64,000 nucleotides of DNA from Achromobacter sp. MYb9 (GTDB taxonomy: Bacteria; Pseudomonadota; Gammaproteobacteria; Burkholderiales; Burkholderiaceae_B): the NCBI RefSeq assembly GCF_002975275.1, contig NZ_PCOQ01000006.1, positions 124,001 through 188,000 on the forward strand. Reading direction: 5' to 3'. The position numbers and the translations under genes were made by a program. This document shows, in pieces, positions 37,194-46,214 of the stretch. How positions within the stretch are numbered: position 1 is the stretch's first letter; each line of letters starts with the position of its first letter. The notes under the pieces are model-generated. The model was given only the letters and a program-made list of their open reading frames with translations, did not search any database and was not told where the DNA came from.

Positions 37194-39506
37194 CTAAAGG
37201 CGCGCAGGCGTCAGCCCTTCCAGGTTCGCGCGCATCTTCTCCGTGCGCGCCACGTTTTCAAGATCCGCCTTCATCTTCGCGTCCTCGGACTTATAGTTGG
37301 TCTTGCCGAAGATATCCTTGTCGCGTACTCGGAAATACATCGACGTGCTGGCCAGCAAATGATCAGGCCAGCTGCTCAGCATCGCGTCGTGCACCAGGAA
37401 GTCGAACAGCGCCATGACCTTTTCGGGCAGGGGGTTAGTGCCCGCGCTGGCTTCCCGCCATACCGTCAGCAAGCGTTGCTGCATGGCGCGCTTCGCCTTC
37501 ATGTCGGCCAGCGGATCCTTCGGCTTGGTATCCTCGTCGACGGTGCCGCCATTACGCCGCGTTATCTCGTCGCGCACTCTTGCCGGCTCGTTCATGATGG
37601 CGGTGACCTGTTCGATGCGTCGCACGCGCTCGGGGTCGGTGCGAGCCACCTCCGCCCGGTACCTTTCCAGCTCGGCCTCTTCATTTTCCGCCTTCTCCAG
37701 CGCCCGATATTCTTCTTCCAGTCGCTGCCACAACGGCTTGAAGCGCTTGGGCGGAAGCTCGCCGCGGCTGGCGTCGGCAGTTGCCCGACGCTCATCCTTC
37801 AGGGCTTCCAGTTCTTTCAGGCGAGCCGTATTCTCCGGCTTGGCCCGTTCCTCTCTTGACATCGCGCTGACGCGGCGGAATTCTTCGTCGTAGGCCTGTT
37901 GCGGCGTGAAGAAGTCCCGATCCTGGATCCACTTTTCCGCAGGGTCCGACAGTTCGCTTTTGAAGACGGGGTCTTGGTATCTGACCGCGAGCCAGCGCAG
38001 GAAAACCTCCATGTGCGGCAGAAAATCCACGCCTGGTTCGTACTTCACCACGCCACGATAGGCGTCCACCAGTTCTGTGATTTGGTAGCTTTTCCCGCCA
38101 TCCGCGAGGGCGGCCGACATCGAGAATTTCGCGAAAGTCAGGGGCCGCTTATCAAACAGCTGTTCGATGCTGTAAAGGGCGGCACCGTTCGACATCGCCA
38201 AGTTCAGCATGTCCCGTAGCGGAACCCGCGACAATTCGCCGCGCGCGCCGAGCGATCCCTCTGGACTGACGCCCGTCACATCCCCGCTCGAGCCGGGATA
38301 TAGAAACTGTTCGCCTCGGGTCTTCTCCAAGCTGTCCAGACGCTGGTTCGCGCGCAGTTCATGGCCGGCGGCAAAATGGACGCATTTTTGCACCGCCGCA
38401 GGGACGGTCAGCGTGCGGTCTTTGTGGGTTTGCTTCAGCAGATCGGTAAACGGCAGGAACCCAAGAAAGGTGCTTTCATCCATGATCGAAGACACGGAAT
38501 CCAACAGTCCCAGGAACCGGATATGGATCTCGGCCTCGGGTGCGCCGTTTTCCCCGGGAATCACCAGGTCCTTGTCGTTCCGGCGCCGGTACTTCTTGAC
38601 CACGTCGTTGACGAACTGGCGGGCCATGACTCCGCCCCGATCACCTCCGAAAACCGAAATTTCGATGCGGCGCACGTTGTTCATTTCCGCGCTGACCGCC
38701 TCATGCGCCGACTTGAGCTGCCGCAGCGCAGCGTCCACGCGGACGTCCACGCCCGTTCCCATCAGGTAGGCCACGGTCTCATTGTCGCGGATGATCGGCA
38801 CCCCTTCCATCGCCGTAGACTTGACGACTTCCTTGCCAGCGGTCCAGGCCACCTTAAGCGGATTCTTCTTGAATCCAGACCAGAACCCCCGGATGGTTCC
38901 CTTAGCCCGGTTGACCAGACGTTCGGGGTCCCAGGCATTCCAGATCCGCACAACTTTGTCGGGAAGCGTCTTGACGTCTTTCACCACGTCGGTATACGCC
39001 TTCACCATCGGCTGGAAGGAGCCCTCCTTGATCATTTTTTGCGTCGCGCTGCGCAGCCGCTTCAAGGCGTCGTGCTCGGGGATCTCGTCCAGTCGCGTCA
39101 TGTTCTTGGCGGCGCTCTTGGCGTTCTTGCCCGCTTCGCTCAGCAGTTTCCCGCCCGCCACGGTGGCGCCATAGATGAAGTCGTCGTTCTTCGCGTCCTC
39201 ATTCAGTTCGGTCCCCAGACCCGAATAGTAGAAACGGAACCAATATTGCTTGACCGGGCGATCCTCGTCATCATGCGCATAGTGCGCTTCCCAGAGCCGG
39301 CTGATATTGGAATAAAACGTTGGGTGCTTGCCATCGGCGTCCCGGCTACGGCCAAACCCGTCAAAGAAAAAGCCGATGCGCACGATCGCACCACATTCCT
39401 GGCAGTCGTCCTTGGGATATGCGGCCTCGCTCTCGGCGATCTTCTTCAGCACCGAAGCCGGCGTGCGGTCGATAGGCGACAATTCACCAGCGTCGGGGTT
39501 AGCCAT
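37194..39506 (-). CDS. Tle1-like DUF2235 T6SS effector with Ser-to-Asp change at the nucleophile position
   Basis: A 770-residue protein with the Tle1/DUF2235 phospholipase layout. RIGFFFDGFGRS with downstream SNISRLWEAH matches the N-terminal FDGTxN...NIxRL block. ISVFGGDRGGVMARQFVN (287-291 = GGDRG) aligns with the GFSRG nucleophile elbow; FLGLLDSVSS (D336) matches the catalytic Asp block; CVHFAAGHELRANQR and LVHDAM (H706) match the later conserved blocks. The expected Ser is Asp289 (codon GAT) and no other GxSxG occurs. A charged coiled-coil-like insert (about 545-665) is present. Start overlaps the preceding DUF3304 stop by 8 bp. It may be an inactivated lipase, a lipase with altered chemistry, or a non-enzymatic toxin. 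Confidence 0.85.
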   Translation of the reverse strand: MANPDAGELSPIDRTPASVLKKIAESEAAYPKDDCQECGAIVRIGFFFDGFGRSRDADGKHPTFYSNISRLWEAHYAHDDEDRPVKQYWFRFYYSGLGTELNEDAKNDDFIYGATVAGGKLLSEAGKNAKSAAKNMTRLDEIPEHDALKRLRSATQKMIKEGSFQPMVKAYTDVVKDVKTLPDKVVRIWNAWDPERLVNRAKGTIRGFWSGFKKNPLKVAWTAGKEVVKSTAMEGVPIIRDNETVAYLMGTGVDVRVDAALRQLKSAHEAVSAEMNNVRRIEISVFGGDRGGVMARQFVNDVVKKYRRRNDKDLVIPGENGAPEAEIHIRFLGLLDSVSSIMDESTFLGFLPFTDLLKQTHKDRTLTVPAAVQKCVHFAAGHELRANQRLDSLEKTRGEQFLYPGSSGDVTGVSPEGSLGARGELSRVPLRDMLNLAMSNGAALYSIEQLFDKRPLTFAKFSMSAALADGGKSYQITELVDAYRGVVKYEPGVDFLPHMEVFLRWLAVRYQDPVFKSELSDPAEKWIQDRDFFTPQQAYDEEFRRVSAMSREERAKPENTARLKELEALKDERRATADASRGELPPKRFKPLWQRLEEEYRALEKAENEEAELERYRAEVARTDPERVRRIEQVTAIMNEPARVRDEITRRNGGTVDEDTKPKDPLADMKAKRAMQQRLLTVWREASAGTNPLPEKVMALFDFLVHDAMLSSWPDHLLASTSMYFRVRDKDIFGKTNYKSEDAKMKADLENVARTEKMRANLEGLTPARL

Positions 39507-40278
39507 TCTTGTCTCCTGGCGGCGTTCCCGCCGCCTTTAGCTGCGCGATTTTCTCTTGCGGCATTCCTTGCACGGCAACAGCGAACTCCCCGGGCTTGCG
39601 GCCGGGCTTTGCCAGCATCGCGGCAATCTCGGGGTTCGTGTCGAAATTCGATGCAACCGTGAAATACAGGAACATGTACTGCCGCATATCCTGGGCGTCC
39701 TCGATGCGATACTTAACCCATGCCCTCTTGGCGACTTTGGCGACCACGCGCCGGAGTTCCGAGCTGCTTCGATAATCTCCCAATGCGTCGCGGTGCTGCG
39801 CATACAACCAGCGCGTGGCGTCGACAATGGGAATTCGCACCTGGCCCAGCAGCTTTCGGCTGAGCGCTATTTCCATGTGCTCGTCGGGATAGATGTGCAG
39901 TTCGAGATAAAGCGGTCCATCCCCCGCTGGCATCTCCGCAGGCGGGAAATGGACCGGCGTTTCTTTATTGAAAATGACTTCTTCCAACTTGCCGTCGAAC
40001 ATGTGCTTTCTGGCCAATTCGCCGTCCGCGCCGCGCCATTCCACCTTGAAGTCGCTGCCCGTCAAGGTATAGCAGCATGTCACCGAGCCCTCGCCCCCGC
40101 CGGCTCCGATCGAACCCGAGACCGCCGAATTGCCTTTACCGTCCTTCACTTCGACCCTGTCCAGGTCCCAGGGCGTGTAGTTGTACGTCACGAAGGAGAA
40201 TCCCTGGTAGTTCGGTTCGCTGTTGCAGCCGGCCAATAATCCCAGCCACATCAACAAGACAAGCAACCCCTTACGCAT
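39499..40278 (-). CDS. DUF3304-type lipoprotein D, upstream of the Tle1-like effector
   Basis: A 259-residue lipoprotein (MRKGLLVLLMWLGLLAGC, lipobox LLAGC) with the DUF3304 core FVTYNYTPWDLDRVEV, GGGEGSVTCCYTLTG and VEWRGADGELARKHMFDG. It is most like copy A in its N-terminal half. Its stop codon overlaps the effector's ATG (ATGGCTAA), so the effector cannot be translated from this message without translating this protein first. That ordering would guarantee protection before toxin and supports an immunity role. It follows the DUF4123 gene by 53 bp. Confidence 0.82.
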   Translation of the reverse strand: MRKGLLVLLMWLGLLAGCNSEPNYQGFSFVTYNYTPWDLDRVEVKDGKGNSAVSGSIGAGGGEGSVTCCYTLTGSDFKVEWRGADGELARKHMFDGKLEEVIFNKETPVHFPPAEMPAGDGPLYLELHIYPDEHMEIALSRKLLGQVRIPIVDATRWLYAQHRDALGDYRSSSELRRVVAKVAKRAWVKYRIEDAQDMRQYMFLYFTVASNFDTNPEIAAMLAKPGRKPGEFAVAVQGMPQEKIAQLKAAGTPPGDKNG

Positions 40279-40331
40279 TCCAACCCCCTAAAGCACCTGC
40301 ATTGATCTTTGCCACCAGGTTGCGCCGGCGC

Positions 40332-41309
40332 CTATACCGCGCCACGGCCATGCGCCTGCTCGGCACGCAGCAGCGCATCCCATACCTCGTCCGGCACATC
40401 CGCCAGCGCCTGCGACAGCCCCGGTCCGCTTTCCTTGAACCTCCGCAACATTGGAGCGATGGCCTCGTGCTCGTCAAAACGCGGTGAAATGGTAATGCCC
40501 CACGCCACGTAGTCCAGCATGTCGCGTTCGGTGGCGATCCCGTAGGATCGCGCCCTTTCCATCTGCGCCACTACCTGCGTGTAGAGCGCGTCCTGGCGCA
40601 GGCCGCCGCCCAAAACACCCAAATAGAGCCGGCGGATCTGTACCGCCAACTTGTCCGGGTAGTCCATGTCCAGCAGCGCCTGGTGTTGTGCCAGCGTAAA
40701 GGCCTGCTGGCGGGAGTCTCGAGCGCTCTGCCGCATGTCGCCGCCTGCCCCTACCCATTGCGCGACGGATCCGTTGCGCCGCACGTAACGCAACTGATGC
40801 ACGGGCCCCAGGAAATGCTCGCGCTCCTCATCCGTCCACACCTGAAATGCCCTGTCCAGAATGCGGCTGTCATAGAAATGCAAGTAGTACTCGCGCCCAT
40901 CCGGCAGGCCGTATTCGCCGTAATAGGCGTAGTGGGCCATCAAATCGGCCAGTGGCCACGCGGATACGATGTGCGTCACCGCGAACTCGCCGCCATCGGC
41001 CTCATGCAGCTTCCCAAGCAGGCGCAGCAGCTCCGAGGTGCGGGGCGCCTGCTTGCCGCGCGATAGCTCGAAACGGCTCAGGTCATCAACCTGGATCAAC
41101 AACGGCGCGATCTCGTCGTACACCGCCAGGTCCGTGCCCACCCAGACGGAACCATAGCTAAGATCCGCGCAAGCCTTGACCGGCCGGGCAAGCTCCGTGC
41201 GGCCGCGAAAATCCACCAGCAGATACGTATTCGGCGCCGTGCCGGCTGCGGACGCCAGCGTTTCCGCCTGCGCCAGCGTGTCATTCAGCCGTTCCTCCCA
41301 ACCACCCAT
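40332..41309 (-). CDS. DUF4123 T6SS effector chaperone for the Tle1-like effector
   Basis: A 325-residue DUF4123 protein with NTYLLVDFRGRTEL near the N terminus, then LIQVDDLSRFELSRG and FAVTHIVSAWPLADLMAHYAY, followed by a helical tail. The ATG at 41309 is chosen because GGTGGAG precedes it and it lies 13 bp after the vgrG stop. The frame is open for 32 codons upstream, inside vgrG. By position it should load the Tle1-like protein onto VgrG copy 3. Sequence similarity to the other DUF4123 protein in the window is low, as expected for cargo-specific chaperones. Confidence 0.85.
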   Translation of the reverse strand: MGGWEERLNDTLAQAETLASAAGTAPNTYLLVDFRGRTELARPVKACADLSYGSVWVGTDLAVYDEIAPLLIQVDDLSRFELSRGKQAPRTSELLRLLGKLHEADGGEFAVTHIVSAWPLADLMAHYAYYGEYGLPDGREYYLHFYDSRILDRAFQVWTDEEREHFLGPVHQLRYVRRNGSVAQWVGAGGDMRQSARDSRQQAFTLAQHQALLDMDYPDKLAVQIRRLYLGVLGGGLRQDALYTQVVAQMERARSYGIATERDMLDYVAWGITISPRFDEHEAIAPMLRRFKESGPGLSQALADVPDEVWDALLRAEQAHGRGAV

Positions 41310-41322
41310 GCCGGTCTCCACC

Positions 41323-44196
41323 TTAGACCTTGTCGGTGATGGACTGCACGCCATCATGGGCATCCAGCACGCACTGCTTGCAGACGGTGAACTGCGGGAA
41401 CGCATAGGGCATGCGGTCCGGTCCCGCGAACTGCTTGTTGCCCGTCTTCACATCGATGCGGCCCGGCGCGGTCACGATGATGTTGCCGCCTTCCAGCACG
41501 ATGCTGGCGCCCGCCGCGTTCGCGATGCGGATGCGTTTGGGCGCGGCATAATCAACGGCCGTCTGCGCGCTGCCAATCGTGATGTCTTTCTGGGCCTGGA
41601 CCCGCAGGATGTCGTGCTGCGCCTGCACGTCCACGTCGCCCGTCGCCGAAATCAGGTCCAGCCCCGAATCGGCGCCGCCTTGCTGCAAGCCCGCGACGAT
41701 CCCCAGGCCCTGCCCCGTATGCAGGCGCAATGCGCCCATCACGGCCAGGTTCTGGTCTTTTCCCGATGACCAATGCACCGAGTCGCCCGCCACGTACTGC
41801 ATGTGCTGCCCCGCTATCTGCGCCAGTCCCGCCCGGGCGGCCATCAGCACCACCGGGTCGGTGGAATGCGGAACCTTGCCCTGGGCGGCCTGCGTATGCT
41901 TGGCCGAGGCGTCGGCCTGCGCCGGCGCCAGGCCGTCCGCGGCGACGGTGCCGGACGTGATGCGGTGCATCGCCGCCAGCGGCGCCCGCTCGGCGTCCGG
42001 CACGCTGGCGGCGGGCCCTTTGGTGCCCAGCACCGTGGCCAGCCGCATGCCCTGATGAGCGCCCACGACCGAGTCCAGCGATCGGGCCATCTGATCCGTC
42101 TGGCTGGCCAGGGCCAGCAAGCCAGCCGCATCGCCTGCCGCGCTGGCGTTGCCGTCGGTGGCGTAGGTGCTGAGCAGCACGCCCGCCCCGCCGCGCACGG
42201 CGCCGTAGCCATCGGTGCGCAACTCTGCGCCCAGGCCACGCAGCCCCCCGCGGTAGTTGCCTGCCTGATGGATCAGATGGCCCAGATTCAGTTCGCTGGA
42301 TCCCTGGGTGCTCTTGATCTGCGTGCGCAGTTGGTCGTCGGTATCGTCGAAGACGATCTGGTTGTAGCCCGCTCCGCCGAACTCCTTGCTCTTGAAACCG
42401 GTCAGCGCGGCGGCATTGCGGTGGTTCTCGTCGCCGCCGGCCGCGCCGTGCCACGCGGGCGCGTTGCCCGCCGCCAGGTTCGCCTGCGCGCTGGGCACGC
42501 CGTCCCGCGCCGCGGCGTAGACCTGCGTATCGGCCTGGCCGCCCGGACGTCCGCCCGGTGTAGCCGGCGTGCCGCCTTCGCCGCGCCCGTTGTATAGCGC
42601 GCCGATGACCACGGGCTGATCGACATCGTCGTCCAGGAAGCGCACCAGCACTTCTTGCCCGATGCGCGGCACAAAGCTCATGCCCATGCCAGCGCCTGAC
42701 TGGCGCTGCGCCACGCGCACCCAACGGCTCTTGGCTTCTCCGTCCTTGCCCTCGGCTTGCCAATGGAACCGGATACGCACGTCACCGCGGTGGTTCCTGA
42801 GTATCTCGTCCTGTCCCTTGACCTGCGTGGCGCCTTCCGCATCCGTCACGATCGCCGTGTGCACGCCGTGAACCGACGGCGCGCCAGCCAGGCGAGCGCC
42901 GCGCGTTTGCGGCAGCTGGGGCCGCCACGGGCGATCGCAACGCACGGCGTCGAAACGGTTCGCGTAGCCGACCTCGTGCGCCTTGGCCAGCACGGCCGCA
43001 TCGGGGGCCGGCTCAACGGTGTCGTCCCGCTCCGCGCCCGGCGCCGCGATGGCATCGTCGTCCAGCATCAAATGCGCGTCCAGTCCGCCCAGCCGCTGCG
43101 CCAGCGACGCGCGGGTCTCGGGTGGAAGGTTATTGATGCCGACGTGCTCGACACGGTCCAGCGCGAAGACGGGCTCGAAGCCCGCTTCGTTGACGGGGCC
43201 TAGCGACGACATGGCTTGCAACGTGAAACGCGTGCCGGAACGGAAGGTGCGCACGCCGCCCTGGCCGACGAAGATCTCGGCCTGCGCGCGCACCGCTTCC
43301 ATGGCCAATGCCGCCTGGCGCTTGGCCTGGGCTTCGTCGGCAACACCGCCGTGGCCCAGCGGCTCGTACCATTCCAGTCCAGCGGCATCGTCATTGCCGT
43401 TGGCCGGATTGACCAGCGCCTCGGCCGCGATGGCGCGCTTGCTGCTGGGGTGCCAGCCCAGCACCGTGATGCGGTCCGGAATACGACGGCGGCGGCGCGC
43501 AATGGCCTGCACCGTGTCGCGCGCTTCGGTGGCGCCTGCGCGATGGAAACGAACGCCGCCGCTAGCCGATTCCGCGTCCTCGTCCAGGTTTCGGCTATCC
43601 GCGAAGATCAGCACGGCATGCTTCGCGGGCACGTCGGCGGCCTCGATCACCGTCCAACCCAGCCCGGCTTCAGCCAACAGCCGGCTGATGAATTCATAGT
43701 CGGTCTCGCGGTATTGCGTCACATACGGACGCGGCGCCAGATCGGCCAGCACCTGGTCCACGCCGGGCGCAATACGGGTAACGTAACCTTCGTAGCCGTC
43801 CAGCACATGACGCACGATGTCCAGCACCGGCTTGTCTTCGAACAGGCGGCTTGCGCGCTGCTGCGTGGCCAGCCACAACCATGGCACGACCGTCAGCCGA
43901 TAGCGCGCCAGGCCCGCGTCGCCGGACAGCAGCTCGGCCTCGCGGATCAGGCCGCTGCGGCTGATCTCGCTGCCATCGGCGCGCGTCGTCCACAACGTCA
44001 CCGGGCGCGAAATCATGTCGTGAAGCGCCAGGCCGGCGTTGTCGGACAGCGCCACAATGCGCAGTTGCGCCACGCCGGACAGGGCCTCACGCGCTACCCA
44101 GCCTTCCACTTGTAACGCGGCGAGCGCGCCTTCACCCTCAAGGCGGTACAGGCGGGCGGCGGAACTGAACAGACCGTTCGTCGCTGTGGAATCCAT
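41323..44196 (-). CDS. vgrG: VgrG spike protein (TssI), copy 3
   Basis: A 957-residue VgrG of normal architecture. VTQYRETDYEFISRLLAEAGLGW marks the gp27-like part, DVRIRFHWQAEGKDGEAKSRW and IGQEVLVRFLDDDVDQPVVIG the OB domain, and a DUF2345/beta-helix region follows (about 690-920). A short C-terminal tail contains CKQC (about residue 937). No toxin domain is fused. It heads the island DUF4123, DUF3304, Tle1-like effector, DUF3304 x3 and is its likely carrier. Confidence 0.95.
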   Translation of the reverse strand: MDSTATNGLFSSAARLYRLEGEGALAALQVEGWVAREALSGVAQLRIVALSDNAGLALHDMISRPVTLWTTRADGSEISRSGLIREAELLSGDAGLARYRLTVVPWLWLATQQRASRLFEDKPVLDIVRHVLDGYEGYVTRIAPGVDQVLADLAPRPYVTQYRETDYEFISRLLAEAGLGWTVIEAADVPAKHAVLIFADSRNLDEDAESASGGVRFHRAGATEARDTVQAIARRRRRIPDRITVLGWHPSSKRAIAAEALVNPANGNDDAAGLEWYEPLGHGGVADEAQAKRQAALAMEAVRAQAEIFVGQGGVRTFRSGTRFTLQAMSSLGPVNEAGFEPVFALDRVEHVGINNLPPETRASLAQRLGGLDAHLMLDDDAIAAPGAERDDTVEPAPDAAVLAKAHEVGYANRFDAVRCDRPWRPQLPQTRGARLAGAPSVHGVHTAIVTDAEGATQVKGQDEILRNHRGDVRIRFHWQAEGKDGEAKSRWVRVAQRQSGAGMGMSFVPRIGQEVLVRFLDDDVDQPVVIGALYNGRGEGGTPATPGGRPGGQADTQVYAAARDGVPSAQANLAAGNAPAWHGAAGGDENHRNAAALTGFKSKEFGGAGYNQIVFDDTDDQLRTQIKSTQGSSELNLGHLIHQAGNYRGGLRGLGAELRTDGYGAVRGGAGVLLSTYATDGNASAAGDAAGLLALASQTDQMARSLDSVVGAHQGMRLATVLGTKGPAASVPDAERAPLAAMHRITSGTVAADGLAPAQADASAKHTQAAQGKVPHSTDPVVLMAARAGLAQIAGQHMQYVAGDSVHWSSGKDQNLAVMGALRLHTGQGLGIVAGLQQGGADSGLDLISATGDVDVQAQHDILRVQAQKDITIGSAQTAVDYAAPKRIRIANAAGASIVLEGGNIIVTAPGRIDVKTGNKQFAGPDRMPYAFPQFTVCKQCVLDAHDGVQSITDKV

Positions 44197-44223
44197 CGCG
44201 GAAGAACCTTCATCAAGGACGCA

Positions 44224-45093
44224 TCAGGGCTCGGTGTGAGCTTGGGCATTGGGGCATTCCGCAGCGGTGCCCCAGTGACCTGCGCATACGCGCAGGCGGC
44301 ATTGCTCGCTTTCCAGGAAGCCCAGCTTGCGGCATTCCGCCAGCCGCGCCGACAACGGCGAGCCCGGCAATTCACGTATGAAAATGCCATCGCTCTTATA
44401 GACCTTGGTGCCTGGCGGCGAGGCCGGCGGCAAGCCGTAAGACATCAATGTGGCCAGCAGCGCGGCATCGCTATCGCTGCGCGGAGCCGGCTTGCCACGC
44501 GCGGCGGAAGCCTTGGCGGTGGCCGCCGGATCACGCGCGTGCTCGGCGCGCTGCACCGTGGGGCCCGGCGCCTTGGCGCTAGCGGAATGGGGCGCCGCGG
44601 ATACGGCGGCGGGCTTGGGCGCAGCCGCGGTCACAGCCAGCGCGGACAGCGGATTGGTGGGCTCGCCCGCATCGCGGTCGCGGTCCCGCGTCAGCTGCGC
44701 CAAGGGATGGTCTTCCACGATCGTGGCCGCGTTGGAGGCCGGTGGCTCGGGCGCGCTGGGCGCGGGCGCCATCGCGGCAGTTGGCAATACGGATTGAGCG
44801 CGCGCTGAAGCGTCCGGCGCGTCTGCCCTGGCCACGACATCGGGCAAGGCCGGCGTGTCGAACACTGCCCACATTCCCGCGCCCACGACGCAGAGCAACA
44901 GCAGCAGCAACACCCACATCGGCCCCTTGGATCGACGTTTGGGCGCCAGGTGTTTGACCTCGGCATCGGGCACGCGCCCTTCCAGCGCGGCGAGGATGCG
45001 CGACGATTCGCGCGCCTCGTCTGGAGAGGCGCGCCCGGCTAGCAAACTTGGAATAGAGGTCGGTGCGCGCGATCTTTTTTCGTCTTCTGCCAT
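44224..45093 (-). CDS. Bitopic membrane protein upstream of vgrG copy 3, unknown
   Basis: A 289-residue protein. About 55 cytoplasmic residues are followed by one transmembrane helix (GPMWVLLLLLLCVVGAGMWAVF), a ~130-residue Ala/Pro-rich periplasmic linker, and a compact Cys-containing C-terminal segment (KLGFLESEQCRLRVCAGHWG). The ATG at 45093 has GGGACC upstream; an earlier in-frame start would only add a basic segment. It is 27 bp before vgrG copy 3 in the same operon. The linker plus terminal domain suggests something reaching toward the cell wall, but I recognise no family. Confidence 0.65.
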   Translation of the reverse strand: MAEDEKRSRAPTSIPSLLAGRASPDEARESSRILAALEGRVPDAEVKHLAPKRRSKGPMWVLLLLLLCVVGAGMWAVFDTPALPDVVARADAPDASARAQSVLPTAAMAPAPSAPEPPASNAATIVEDHPLAQLTRDRDRDAGEPTNPLSALAVTAAAPKPAAVSAAPHSASAKAPGPTVQRAEHARDPAATAKASAARGKPAPRSDSDAALLATLMSYGLPPASPPGTKVYKSDGIFIRELPGSPLSARLAECRKLGFLESEQCRLRVCAGHWGTAAECPNAQAHTEP

Positions 45094-45284
45094 GCAAGGT
45101 CCCGTGTCGGCGAAGGGCCCACGGACCCCTCGTAACCAAGGTGATCGAGAATACCCGAGCCACGCATTTTGATCACCGATTCTTGTTACGATTCCTAAGG
45201 CACAGACGCTGTTTGCAACGCCCAAGCGCTTGCCTCAATCCCAAATAGAACAAAAGATTACGCCTTCGTGATTGAGGGATACCG
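45094..45284. promoter_or_regulatory. Divergent intergenic region between the vgrG-3 island and the tagX-tssM arm
   Basis: A 191-bp gap between divergent genes, noticeably more A/T-rich than the coding flanks around 45160-45270. It must hold promoters for both directions. GAGGG at 45275-45279 is a good ribosome binding site for the TTG start at 45285. No promoter hexamers stand out clearly enough to place. Confidence 0.4.
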
Positions 45285-46136
45285 TTGCTACTTCTGCTGC
45301 CCCTTTATTTTCTGCTTGCGATAGGCGTATCGGCGCTGCTCGTCTTCCCATCTTTTCGTATGGGAACGGCGCGAAGCGTCCGCGCGTTGGCGCTGGGCGT
45401 ACGCCGAGCGCTGGCCCGTCGCGCGGGTGAAGCGGCGGGTGTCGTGGGGGGCTCCGCACAGGGCGTGCGAACGGGTTTGGGAAAGGCGGGGGCTACGTTC
45501 TCCGCCTATCGCTGGCATATCGCCGGGGGGCTGGCAGTCGTGTTGCTTCCGTCACTTTTCGCTTTCGTCATGCGACACAATCACACATTTTTTTACGAGG
45601 ACCGAACGGCGGGTCCGGACCCCAGAATCCAGGCGTTATTGACCGGTGAACGGCTGGTTCCACCGCCCCCGCTGCCCCCCGAAATATTCACCACGCGCGA
45701 AGTCGAATTGGTACGCCCGAACCTGGGTGGCGCCAGCCGCGACTGGAACCTGCTTGATGCCGATTACCGCCAACGGCTCTTGGCCGCATACCGGGTGATG
45801 CGCGAAGAACACGGCTATGAAATGGTGCTGATCGAAGGCTATCGGAGCCCGGAGCGGCAGACCGAGCTGGCGGCCAAGGGGTCGCACGTGACCAACGCCG
45901 GCGCCTACCAGAGCTATCACCAATATGGCCTTGCCGCGGACAGCGCATTCCTGCGCGACGGCAAGGTCGTCGTGTCGGAGAAAGACCCGTGGGCCATGCG
46001 GGGCTACGAACTGTTCGGCCAGACCGCCGAACGCGTCGGATTGACGTGGGGCGGACGCTGGAAGCTGATGGACTTCGGTCACACCGAACTGCGTCGCGCG
46101 GGCGTCATGCGGCGCGGCGCCGGAGCCTCGCCATGA
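45285..46136 (+). CDS. T6SS-associated M15 peptidoglycan peptidase, TagX-like
   Basis: A 283-residue protein with two transmembrane helices (about 1-21 and 75-95) followed by a periplasmic M15/VanY-type domain. The zinc motifs are present: SYHQYGLAADSAF (SxHxxGxAxD) and MDFGHTEL (the distal xxGHxE), with ERQTELAAKGSHVTNAG between. TagX of Acinetobacter is an L,D-endopeptidase of this family that opens the cell wall for T6SS assembly; the same role is likely here because tssM lies two genes downstream. The start is TTG, supported by GAGGG at -6 and by the first helix beginning immediately. Confidence 0.85.
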   Translation: MLLLLPLYFLLAIGVSALLVFPSFRMGTARSVRALALGVRRALARRAGEAAGVVGGSAQGVRTGLGKAGATFSAYRWHIAGGLAVVLLPSLFAFVMRHNHTFFYEDRTAGPDPRIQALLTGERLVPPPPLPPEIFTTREVELVRPNLGGASRDWNLLDADYRQRLLAAYRVMREEHGYEMVLIEGYRSPERQTELAAKGSHVTNAGAYQSYHQYGLAADSAFLRDGKVVVSEKDPWAMRGYELFGQTAERVGLTWGGRWKLMDFGHTELRRAGVMRRGAGASP

Positions 46137-46214
46137 TGCCGTCATGCCGCCACGTCAGCATGCAACGAACGCCGCCTTCGCGCAGCCCCGCAACCCCTAT
46201 TTTCATGGAGCCTC

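Noticed and set aside
45213..45236. Possible sigma54 site (GGCAC ... TTGCA) in the divergent region before the M15 peptidase gene
   Set aside because: There are 14 bases between GG and GC, whereas sigma54 promoters need 10, so the match is by chance.
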